This document shows positions 41,256 to 51,160 of a stretch of DNA of 64,000 bases, piece by piece. The notes beneath the pieces were generated by a model. That model saw only the letters and a list, made by a program, of their open reading frames with translations. It made no database searches and was not told the DNA's origin. The position numbers were made by a program, and so were the translations under genes. This stretch comes from Candidatus Altimarinota bacterium (GTDB lineage: Bacteria > Patescibacteriota > Gracilibacteria > UBA4473), in the NCBI GenBank assembly GCA_021734785.1, contig JAIPIF010000002.1, positions 62,001 to 126,000 of the forward strand, given 5' to 3'. How positions within the stretch are numbered: position 1 is the stretch's first letter; the number at the start of each line of letters is the position of its first letter.

Positions 41256-42248
41256 ATGGATCCACTGGCTGTTTTGGTCCTCGGCGCTTTTACGGCGGCC
41301 GTCGTCGTCCGCCGCTCTGTGCAGGTGTTTCCCTGGTGGGGACTCCTTGATTTTCCGCAGCGGTATGGTTTGCACCGAAAAAAAATCCCGTACCCGGGCG
41401 GACTGACACTGGTACTCCTCGTCCTTGCTTTTTTTCTGACCGATCAGAGTTTTTGGCCTCTCGCCATCGCGGTGGCGGCGCTGGGGGCGGTGAGTTTTTG
41501 GGATGATCGGGAGCCGCTGCCGATCTGGTCGCGGGGAATCGTACATGTGGCGGCGGCGGGGTTTGTTCTTTTTTCCGGCGTTCAAATCTCTCAGCTGGGA
41601 AATCCGCTCGGCGGGGACGTGATTTTTCTCTCAGCGGGCCTGTCTGCGGCGTTGACCCTGATCTGGATCGTGGTGATCCAGAATGCGCTCAACTGGTTCG
41701 ATGGGTTGAAAGGACTCTCGGTGGGCGTCTCGGGGATTGGATTTCTGGCCCTGGGGATTTTTGGCCTGGTGCGCCCGGAGGTCGCGTGGGAGCCGGCGCT
41801 GCCGGCATTTCTGCGAACGGTCTTTTTCCTGACCGGTATCTGCGCCGGGAGCTTTCTCTGGTTTTTTCGTGGCAAGATTCTCCTCGGGGACACGGGGTCA
41901 CAGGTGCTGGGGTTTCTCCTGGCGGTGTTTTCCATTCTCGCGGGAACCAAGATTGGGACGACACTGCTGGTACTGGGCTTGCCGATTCTCGATCTGATCT
42001 TTGTCTCGGCGCGTCGGATGTTTCTCGAAAAACGCTCCCCCTTCTCCGGTGACCGACGGCACCTGCATCACAATTTGGCTCGAAAGTTGAGCGAACCAAA
42101 GGCGGTACTTCTTTTGATCGCAATCTCCGCTGCGCTGGGGGCGATCGGGATTTTCTTGACCGGCTGGCACAAGCTCACTGCTTTTCTCGTGGTGGCGGTG
42201 GGGATTTTCTTCCTCAGCGTGTGGGCGGGCAGGGCGAAGAGCAAATAA
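41256..42248 (+). CDS. WecA/TagO-type polyprenyl-phosphate GlcNAc-1-phosphate transferase
   Basis: 330 residues with about ten hydrophobic segments. FWDDREPLPIW (the DD pair), QNALNWFDGLKGL (family NxxNxxDGxDGL), KILLGDTGSQVLGF and DRRHLHHNLARKL (HIHH-like) are the catalytic loops of the MraY/WecA family; the last points to WecA/TagO rather than MraY. Starts a surface glycan on undecaprenyl phosphate from UDP-GlcNAc, whose precursor glmS supplies. The ATG begins 7 bases after TACACT; the frame continues upstream but would run through the promoter. Confidence 0.9.
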   Translation: MDPLAVLVLGAFTAAVVVRRSVQVFPWWGLLDFPQRYGLHRKKIPYPGGLTLVLLVLAFFLTDQSFWPLAIAVAALGAVSFWDDREPLPIWSRGIVHVAAAGFVLFSGVQISQLGNPLGGDVIFLSAGLSAALTLIWIVVIQNALNWFDGLKGLSVGVSGIGFLALGIFGLVRPEVAWEPALPAFLRTVFFLTGICAGSFLWFFRGKILLGDTGSQVLGFLLAVFSILAGTKIGTTLLVLGLPILDLIFVSARRMFLEKRSPFSGDRRHLHHNLARKLSEPKAVLLLIAISAALGAIGIFLTGWHKLTAFLVVAVGIFFLSVWAGRAKSK

Positions 42249-42320
42249 CAAAGAACGATTACAGATTCCAAATGGGGGGGGAACCCGGGTTCTAGAACCC
42301 GGGTTCGGATTTCCGAAAAA
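42249..42320. repeat. Palindromic spacer between convergent genes
   Basis: 42281-42306 is GAACCCGGGTTC, TA, GAACCCGGGTTC, both a direct and an inverted repeat. To its left stands a partial copy of the dispersed repeat (GATTACAGATTCCAAATGGG). It may act as a terminator in both directions although no T-run follows. Confidence 0.6.
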
Positions 42321-42824
42321 TCAGAATGTCTCCCGATGGATTTTTTGCGGGTCAAATTTTTCTTTTGGTTCTTTGGCTCCACTCGGCACGCCCACGGGGA
42401 TGAACGCAATCGGCTGAATGTGGTCGGGCAGGGCGCACCACTGGCGGAAGAGATTGGCTTTGTCCGCGTCCACGCCTGTCCAGACCGCGCCGAGGCTTTG
42501 GTCATGCGCCGAAAGGAGCAGGTTTTCCGTGGCCGCGGCACAGTCCTGGGGTCCATAAATTTTATAACTTCGGTCCGTGTCCTCGCAGACAAGAATCCCC
42601 GTTCCGGCATTTGCCGCCATCGAAGCGTGGAGCTGGGGATGATCCGCAATTTCTTTGAGTGTTTTTTTGTCCTGCACCACGACAAAGGCCCAGGGCTGGG
42701 TGTTCATCGCGGACGGCGCGGCCATCGCTGCACGGAGAAGTTTTTCAATTTCTTCATCAGAAATTTTCTCCCCCGTGAAATCCCGGATGCTGGCGCGGGT
42801 GGAAATGGTTTTTTGTGTCTCCAT
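42321..42824 (-). CDS. Nitroreductase-family flavoprotein
   Basis: 167 residues. STRASIRDFTGEKISDEE, AAPSAMNTQPWAFVVVQD and the C-terminal LPDHIQPIAFIPVGVPSGAK match the NfsB/FRP nitroreductase fold that binds FMN as a dimer. Substrate unknown. Its ATG overlaps the fba stop by one base (TGATG), so it is co-translated with fba. Confidence 0.88.
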   Translation of the reverse strand: METQKTISTRASIRDFTGEKISDEEIEKLLRAAMAAPSAMNTQPWAFVVVQDKKTLKEIADHPQLHASMAANAGTGILVCEDTDRSYKIYGPQDCAAATENLLLSAHDQSLGAVWTGVDADKANLFRQWCALPDHIQPIAFIPVGVPSGAKEPKEKFDPQKIHRETF

Positions 42825-43759
42825 CAGTTCCGAATTTTATTTGCCGATCCCAGGACGTCGATCTTGTGCTCGACCATTTTTTGGATTTCTTCTCTCGCGG
42901 GCCCGAGGTACTTCCGTGGGTCGAACTGTTTGGGATCTTCGGTCAGGATTTTTCGGATGATCGCGGTCATCACCAGACGCAGATCGGTGTCGATGTTGAC
43001 TTTGGACACGCCGTACTGGACGGCCTCGGAGATGGTTTCTTCTTTGACGCCGCGGGCGCCGGCCAGATCGCCGCCGTATTTATTGATGATCTCCACATAC
43101 TCCTGGGGCACGGAGCTGGATCCGTGCATGACCAGCGGGGTGTCGGGCAGCCGTTTTGTGATTTCTTTGACGCGCTCGACATCGACTTTTCCATCACTCG
43201 AAAATTTGTACGCGCCGTGACTGGTCCCAATCGCGCAGGCGAGGGTGTCGGCGTGGGTCTGTTCAATAAATTGCACGGCCTCTTCGGGGTCGGTGAGGCG
43301 GGCATCTTTTTCATCGACCGAGACATGTTCTTCGATTCCCCCCAGTGTCCCCAATTCTGCTTCGACGATCACGCCGCGCACGTGCGCGAAGTCCACGACT
43401 TCTTTTGTGATGCGTACATTTTCCTCAAAGGGTTCTCCCGAGGCATCGATCATCACGGAATTAAACCCCGCCTCGATTGCGCTCTGGCAGGTTTGTAGGC
43501 TGTCCCCGTGATCCTGGTGGATGATGATGGGGAGGTCCGGATACTGTCGCTCCATCGAGCGGATGATGTCGACGAGCATTTCTGTACGAGCGTACTTTCG
43601 TGCTCCGTTGGAAAGTTGTAAAATCAGCGGAGCCTGTTTCGCTGCGTGCGCAGCCACAATGGCCTGGGTGATTTCCATGTTATTGACATTGAAAGCGCCG
43701 ATGGCATAGCCACCACGCATGGCATCTTGCATGAGTTCGAGCGGATTTTTGACGATCAT
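42824..43759 (-). CDS. fba: Fructose-bisphosphate aldolase, class II
   Basis: 311 residues. Zinc site IIIHQDHGDSLQTCQSAI, phosphate-binding AIGTSHGAYKF and MHGSSSVPQEYVE, and EAELGTLGG. Splits fructose 1,6-bisphosphate in glycolysis; gap is also in this window. Promoter TTGACG, 16 bases, TACAAT (43794-43789), leader of about 25 bases. Confidence 0.95.
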   Translation of the reverse strand: MIVKNPLELMQDAMRGGYAIGAFNVNNMEITQAIVAAHAAKQAPLILQLSNGARKYARTEMLVDIIRSMERQYPDLPIIIHQDHGDSLQTCQSAIEAGFNSVMIDASGEPFEENVRITKEVVDFAHVRGVIVEAELGTLGGIEEHVSVDEKDARLTDPEEAVQFIEQTHADTLACAIGTSHGAYKFSSDGKVDVERVKEITKRLPDTPLVMHGSSSVPQEYVEIINKYGGDLAGARGVKEETISEAVQYGVSKVNIDTDLRLVMTAIIRKILTEDPKQFDPRKYLGPAREEIQKMVEHKIDVLGSANKIRN

Positions 43760-43788
43760 TTTTGGGAGATTTAAAAAATATCAGTCCC

Positions 43789-43816
43789 ATTGTAAAAGTC
43801 TCTCCCGGGGCGTCAA
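43789..43816 (-). promoter_or_regulatory. Promoter of fba
   Basis: TTGACG (43816-43811), 16 bases, TACAAT (43794-43789). Confidence 0.65.
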
Positions 43817-43819
43817 AAG

Positions 43820-44240
43820 TTAAAAAATTTGCTCAGTGCAAAAAGCAGAATCAAAAAAACACCAAAAAAGTTTGACAGCCAATTTAACTTTGTTAAAAAC
43901 CTCCCGCTCTGGAAATGCAGGAGGGGCCGTGGGCCCCTCCCGCCAGAGGCACTTCGTCGGTGAGGACTGCGCTGGCTTCATTTTTGCTGCGCAAAAATTT
44001 CACTTGCTCCGTCTCACCTCCTCCCCCCACGAAATCTGCGATTTCGCAGGGACCCCAATTTTCTTTTTATCCGTGGTTCGTTCCGCTTTCAGCAAAACTC
44101 ACACTGGATTTCATCACCGCTCCTCCTCCCCCCATCCCGACACGTCGGGACGGGGACCCCAACTTCTTTTCATCCGTGGCTCGTCCCGATTCGTTGGGGA
44201 GACTTCGCTCGGAGTTTTTCCCTTGTATTTTTTGAATTTT
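43820..44240. repeat. Repeat-rich region without genes
   Basis: No convincing frame. It carries CTTGCTCCGTCTCACCTCCTCC (about 44005), TTTCATCACCGCTCCTCCTCC (44109-44130) and TCCCGACACGTCGGGA (44135-44150), the same words as in the tRNA-Arg spacer at 39591-40135. Confidence 0.65.
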
Positions 44241-44241
44241 C

Positions 44242-44270
44242 TTGACAGAAATATTTTTCAGTCGTAAAAA
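44242..44270 (+). promoter_or_regulatory. Promoter of the 44374 gene
   Basis: TTGACA (44242-44247), 17 bases, TAAAAA (44265-44270). The leader of about 97 bases holds a hairpin GAGCTTT/AAAGCTC (44314-44333). Confidence 0.55.
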
Positions 44271-44360
44271 AACAGAAGCTTTTTAATAATTCGGAAAGTT
44301 CGGTGACTCACACGAGCTTTCCTGGAAAAGCTCTGTGGTCATCGTTCTTTCACAAAAACA

Positions 44361-44367
44361 AAGGAGG
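44361..44367 (+). promoter_or_regulatory. Strong Shine-Dalgarno sequence, unusual here
   Basis: AAGGAGG six bases before ATG 44374. Nearly every other start in the window lacks such a site. Confidence 0.85.
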
Positions 44368-44373
44368 TTTATC

Positions 44374-44634
44374 ATGAAGATTAAACTAATTTTCCAATGG
44401 ATTTTGGTAGGAATTCTTACTCTGGCGGCGGCAATTTCTACAGTGATTTATCTTTCTCCTGATTTGGGAGAATCATTGTCATTTGTGACAGTAGAGACTT
44501 CGCCAGCGTTTGCATTTGGAGGAGGTGCAATTGATGTGTTTGTGTCTATGATCATCCTGTGGGGACTGGCTCTCTGCGGAGGAGTACTTATGTGGCAGAA
44601 ACATCAACTCACCTCTGGGAGTCCTGCTATTTAA
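44374..44634 (+). CDS. Small two-segment membrane protein
   Basis: 86 residues. Segment 1 is residues 5-27 (LIFQWILVGILTLAAAISTV), then a short loop with SPAFAFGGGA (a possible signal peptidase site), then segment 2 (FVSMIILWGLALCGGVLMW) and a polar tail. No family recognised. It has its own promoter, a long leader, a strong Shine-Dalgarno site and a terminator, so it looks well expressed. The layout resembles a pilin-like or holin-like small membrane protein, but that is only shape. Confidence 0.72.
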   Translation: MKIKLIFQWILVGILTLAAAISTVIYLSPDLGESLSFVTVETSPAFAFGGGAIDVFVSMIILWGLALCGGVLMWQKHQLTSGSPAI

Positions 44635-44650
44635 AACGGTGACCCATTCG

Positions 44651-44682
44651 AAGGACCTGCGCGAAAGCACGGGTCCTTTTTT
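44651..44682 (+). terminator. Terminator of the 44374 gene
   Basis: AAGGACC pairs with GGTCCTT, with inner TGC/GCA pairing around GCGAAA, followed by T6. Confidence 0.85.
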
Positions 44683-44720
44683 CTGTGTGTCAAAATTTTT
44701 TGCTTTTGCCGCTCCCGTGG

Positions 44721-44726
44721 TACAAT
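44721..44726 (+). promoter_or_regulatory. -10 of the 44741 gene
   Basis: TACAAT, 14 bases before ATG 44741, so the leader is about 8 bases. The -35 is weak (TTTGCT). Confidence 0.45.
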
Positions 44727-44740
44727 TCCAAAAAGAAACC

Positions 44741-46834
44741 ATGAAAAAACTTTTTTTGGGTGCGATCATATTTTTCCTCGGTCTGGGAGTGACACAAGCA
44801 CAAGCCGCGTGGCTGTCGGTGTCCAACACCACCGCCGGGAAGGTTTCCGATGTCCAGATGTCGGAGCTGCAAGCACACGAAACGGTGTCTTTTCTCCTCA
44901 CCCGCCCGGATCAGAGCAAGCTTTCTTTTTCTGCGGCTGCCGATGAGTGGGGCCGACTGCAGACAGAAATTTTTGGACTGCACCTGGAGCAAGCCGGTGT
45001 GTATGACCTGACCGCTGCGCGCGCAAACTTTCCCGCCACCACGGAGACGTTTTCGGTCCTGCCGGGACCGGTGTCGCGGTATCGTTCGTCTGTAGATGCT
45101 TCGCTCTCCTCTGTCGCCGCCGACGGTGAGGCCGAAGCGCGGGTTCAAATTTCTCTCCGTGACACGTACGGCAATCCGCTCCCGGGGCAATCGGTGAAAG
45201 TGTTTTCCTCTCGAAACGAGGATCGGATCGTGGCGTCGCCGGTTTCTGATTTCGACGGCACACTCACGGCAAAAGTTTCTTCAGCCGAGCCGGGCGTTTC
45301 CATTCTCTCGGTACTGGCAGAGGAGACCCTGCTTTTTGACAAAGTCGAGCTCGTCTTTTTCCTTGCCGATAAATCTCTGCCCCAAAACGTCGGTTCGTGG
45401 GGAAAGGCTTTGCAGGCACAATTATTTGAAGATCCGGAAGAAGGAAGCACTGCTGCGTACTTGACGCTCGAAGAGCTTCCCTCGGAAATTCAGGCTGAGC
45501 AGGATCTGACGGTTCGCGTCGTGGCCAAGGACGAAGACGGCAATCCTGTGCCCAACTACCTCGGTACGGTGCGCTTTTCCTCCAGCGATGATGAGGCGCA
45601 GCTGCCCAATGACTACACGTTTGCGCCAAGTGATCAGGGAGCCCATACCTTTTTTCTCGCGGTGCGATTTGGCACACCAGGACAGCAAATCCTCGCAGTG
45701 CATGACCTGGCAGACTTCCGCATCTCCGGGGAAATGGAAACGAATGTCATTCTGAGCGGTGACCCGGTCCCAGTTGACTTGGACGAGCCGGGAGTGACCA
45801 TCACGATGCCGCCAGAGGGAAGCACGTTCAACACCGCGCGCATCACGCTTTCTGGCAAAGTCGTCGGCTGTGAAGCGGTGCAGATCACGGACGGCACGTA
45901 TGAGCTCGTCAATGATTTGGAGATCGACACGACGGGGAAATTTGTGTACCAAACGCCACGACTGGCCGATGGCATGCATCAGTTTCAGGCTACCTGCACC
46001 GCCGATCCCTCGCTTCAGTCCCGCAAAGTCACCGTCACCATCGATCGCACACCGCCGCAGGTGATGGGGGTCGAGCAGATTCCGTCTGGCCCCATTGAGC
46101 CCGGACAGAATTTCCAAATAAAAGTTTCATCCAGCGACGAGCTCTCTCAAGTTCGTGGAGTCTTCAACGAATTTCTGACAGAATTTTCTCCCGATACCTC
46201 TGGGGGGGCAGGAAGTGGAGCAGGGTCGGGGTCAGGGACAGGGGATGCCGGGAGTCCAAAAGTATTTTCTGCCACGTTTACCGCGCCAGCAGAACCCGGT
46301 GAATATCCGCTGTCGGTGACGCTCGTGGATTTGCTCGGTAACCCAATGGAAGAACCAAATGCAGCGGTGATTTCGGTGGGCGTACCAGAGCCCGAACCCG
46401 AGCCGGAGCCAGATCCCGACGAATTCATTGCTCCTACGGCTGTTTCGAGCCTGACCGCTACCAGTGGAGAAGAAGAAAAAGTGACACTTTTTTGGTCGCC
46501 GGCCGAGGACGACACGGGAATTTCTCATTACCGAGTGGATTTCAGTACCTGTGAAGCCAACGATTTCTCCCAAACAAACGAAACCCCGGACGATCGCACG
46601 CAGTGGTATGTGGCCCCCCTGGAGGCCTGCGTGAAGTACTGCTTCCGCGTGACTGCCATTGACACGGATGGTAATGAAGGCGTTGCTTCCAATGTCGCGG
46701 AGGGGACACCGCTTTGCCCAGATCCCGTGCACGAAGCCCCACCAAAAACCGGTGCAAATACGCCCTGGTGGGCGATTATTGTGGCGGGATTGATCGGCGT
46801 GAGTGCGGTGTTTGTCATTCGTCAACGATCATAA
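44741..46834 (+). CDS. Surface protein with Ig-like and FnIII domains and a sorting-signal-like tail
   Basis: 697 residues. Signal peptide MKKLFLGAIIFFLGLGVTQA. Two invasin-like Ig domains: RYRSSVDASLSSVAADGEAE with RDTYGNPLPGQSVKVFS (about 115-200) and EDGNPVPNYLGTVRFSSSDD (about 260-345); then Ig-like repeats with TVTIDRTPPQVM, a Gly/Ser linker, an acidic EPEPEPEPDPDE hinge and a fibronectin III domain (AVSSLTATSGEEEKVTLFWS). The end EAPPKTGANTPWW plus a hydrophobic segment and RQRS is shaped like an LPXTG sorting signal. No sortase is in the window. Likely an adhesin or surface-layer component. Confidence 0.85.
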   Translation: MKKLFLGAIIFFLGLGVTQAQAAWLSVSNTTAGKVSDVQMSELQAHETVSFLLTRPDQSKLSFSAAADEWGRLQTEIFGLHLEQAGVYDLTAARANFPATTETFSVLPGPVSRYRSSVDASLSSVAADGEAEARVQISLRDTYGNPLPGQSVKVFSSRNEDRIVASPVSDFDGTLTAKVSSAEPGVSILSVLAEETLLFDKVELVFFLADKSLPQNVGSWGKALQAQLFEDPEEGSTAAYLTLEELPSEIQAEQDLTVRVVAKDEDGNPVPNYLGTVRFSSSDDEAQLPNDYTFAPSDQGAHTFFLAVRFGTPGQQILAVHDLADFRISGEMETNVILSGDPVPVDLDEPGVTITMPPEGSTFNTARITLSGKVVGCEAVQITDGTYELVNDLEIDTTGKFVYQTPRLADGMHQFQATCTADPSLQSRKVTVTIDRTPPQVMGVEQIPSGPIEPGQNFQIKVSSSDELSQVRGVFNEFLTEFSPDTSGGAGSGAGSGSGTGDAGSPKVFSATFTAPAEPGEYPLSVTLVDLLGNPMEEPNAAVISVGVPEPEPEPEPDPDEFIAPTAVSSLTATSGEEEKVTLFWSPAEDDTGISHYRVDFSTCEANDFSQTNETPDDRTQWYVAPLEACVKYCFRVTAIDTDGNEGVASNVAEGTPLCPDPVHEAPPKTGANTPWWAIIVAGLIGVSAVFVIRQRS

Positions 46835-47158
46835 GGAAATTATAGATGGGGAAAGCATGGAAGAAAGAAAGTTTTGAAGTTTAATCGTAGGAAAAACAAC
46901 GATTGATCGATATTGACAATCTGTTTTGCTGGAAATTTTCTCTTTTTTCTGCTACAATTTCCTGACCCTGAAAAAAGGGTCACTCTTTGCTCTTTTTCAT
47001 GGTCGCTTGTACTCGAGAGTACGAGGCGCCAGAAAAAGCATCACCGTTTTCATGAAATATTTCTCAAAAAATCCAACATTTCCCGCCGAGTTTTTGTATC
47101 AAAATAATTGGATTTTTGGCGCCCCGAGAGGACCCGTGAAAAAACACGGAAAAAAACA
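46835..47158. other. Upstream region of the 23S rRNA gene, no gene seen
   Basis: Contains TTGACA at 46911-46916, an extended -10 TGCTACAAT at 46948-46956 (not spaced as one promoter), a hairpin TGACCCT/AGGGTCA at 46961-46980 and a GTACTCGAGAGTAC palindrome near 47009. Short frames here have no protein-like features. Confidence 0.5.
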
Positions 47159-47186
47159 TTGACAAAAGCCTTTTCCTCAATACAAT
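47159..47186 (+). promoter_or_regulatory. Promoter of the 23S-5S operon
   Basis: TTGACA (47159-47164), 16 bases, TACAAT (47181-47186). About 120 bases before the mature 23S end. Confidence 0.75.
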
Positions 47187-47266
47187 CGGCCAGCCTCTTT
47201 GACTAAAGAGTCTGATCTTTTACGTGACGAATCTCAAAAATAGCGTTTTAGAAACGCGTATATTTT

Positions 47267-47280
47267 TTGCAATTTGTTCG
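47267..47280 (+). promoter_or_regulatory. 5' arm of the 23S processing stem
   Basis: TTGCAATTTGTTCG is complementary to CGAACAAATTGCA at 50302-50314, giving a 13-bp stem enclosing 23S, the kind of stem RNase III cuts. Confidence 0.75.
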
Positions 47281-47305
47281 TCTTGAGAAGAACAAGTGGC
47301 GAAAA

Positions 47306-50276
<2,971 letters not shown>

Positions 50277-50367
50277 TTTGTTCCCTTGGTCTTTCTCTTG
50301 GCGAACAAATTGCAGAAAATATTTTGAGATTTTTCACACATATTTTTTTCAAAAAAAGAAGGCTGTG

Positions 50368-50482
50368 TGTTGGTGCTTGTAGCGGAGAGGGTCCACCCGA
50401 TCCCATTCCGAACTCGGAAGTTAAGCTCTTCAGCGCCGATGATACTTGGGGTTAGCCCCGGGAAAGTAGGTCGGCACCAACG
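50368..50482 (+). rRNA. 5S ribosomal RNA
   Basis: Terminal helix GTTGGTGC/GCACCAAC, with CCCGATCCCATTCCGAACTC and GGGGTTAGCCCC. Starts about 90 bases after 23S. Confidence 0.95.
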
Positions 50483-50523
50483 CTCAGTCTTTTTTCTTTC
50501 TCAATTTTATTCCTCTTTGTTCC

Positions 50524-50554
50524 AGAGGGCTTTTTCAAAAAAAGCTCTTTTTTT
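50524..50554. terminator. Terminator of the rRNA operon
   Basis: AGAGGGCTTTTT pairs with AAAAAGCTCT, followed by T7. On the minus strand it can also serve the gene ending at 50566. Confidence 0.75.
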
Positions 50555-50565
50555 GTATCCGAAAT

Positions 50566-50817
50566 TTATGCGGGTTGTTTTGATTTCATCACAAATCGAT
50601 CCACCGCCGCGTACGTTCCGGTGGTCGCCACACCCACGAGGATGCCGCGCAGGATGGCGTGATACCAATTGGCTTCGCCGTGGTACCAGGTATCGCCGCA
50701 GGAGAGGATCAGGCCAAGTACCACGGCAAAAACCGGACACCACCGCGAGGGCAGTCCAAATTTTTTGACGATCTCCGTGATCCCGACCACCAGTGCCGAT
50801 AGTTCGACTTCGGTCAT
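50566..50817 (-). CDS. Small holin-like membrane protein
   Basis: 83 residues from ATG 50817 (95 if 50853 is used). Two hydrophobic segments: ELSALVVGITEIVKKFGLP and CPVFAVVLGLILSCGD, then ILRGILVGVATTGTY. Size and layout resemble phage holins of the LLH/phi-type, but no lysis or phage genes lie nearby, so the role is open. Confidence 0.6.
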   Translation of the reverse strand: MTEVELSALVVGITEIVKKFGLPSRWCPVFAVVLGLILSCGDTWYHGEANWYHAILRGILVGVATTGTYAAVDRFVMKSKQPA

Positions 50818-50928
50818 GGGTTGGGGGAAAAGAATTTCCTTGAGTGTACGCAAAAGTTTCTTTCGAGAAAACTTGACAAGTTTTTAAATCAGGATTAAAA
50901 ATAATCCGAGTTTTTAACTTTTACACCC

Positions 50929-51150
50929 ATGGGAACCGGATTCAAATTGGATGAAGGGAGAACAACGCGTAAAGAAAGTTGCGAGTGCTTGGACGGAAAA
51001 GATCCACAAAATATGGGGATGGATGCGCTTCGGTCGGCGAAGACAGACTGTGAGCGGAGACAGAGAGAGGGATTGTGTGATGCCACAAAATGTGAAGTCA
51101 GTGAAATACTTCAGGAAGCTTTTGTGACTGAGGCACAGATGCAGTCTTAA
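50929..51150 (+). CDS. Small hypothetical cysteine-containing protein
   Basis: 73 residues, soluble, with four Cys (ESCECLDG, DCERRQREGLCDATKCEV has three) and Arg/Glu-rich. A TTGACA with 17-base spacing to TAAAAA lies upstream (50873-50901). The ORF is bounded by the direct repeat TTAACTTTTACA, near 50917 and 51147. No family recognised and the gene status is uncertain. Confidence 0.45.
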   Translation: MGTGFKLDEGRTTRKESCECLDGKDPQNMGMDALRSAKTDCERRQREGLCDATKCEVSEILQEAFVTEAQMQS

Positions 51151-51160
51151 CTTTTACAGT

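Noticed and set aside
50566-50853. Prophage suggested by a holin-like protein
   Set aside because: No capsid, tail, terminase, integrase or endolysin genes are near; the resemblance is only in size and hydrophobic segments.
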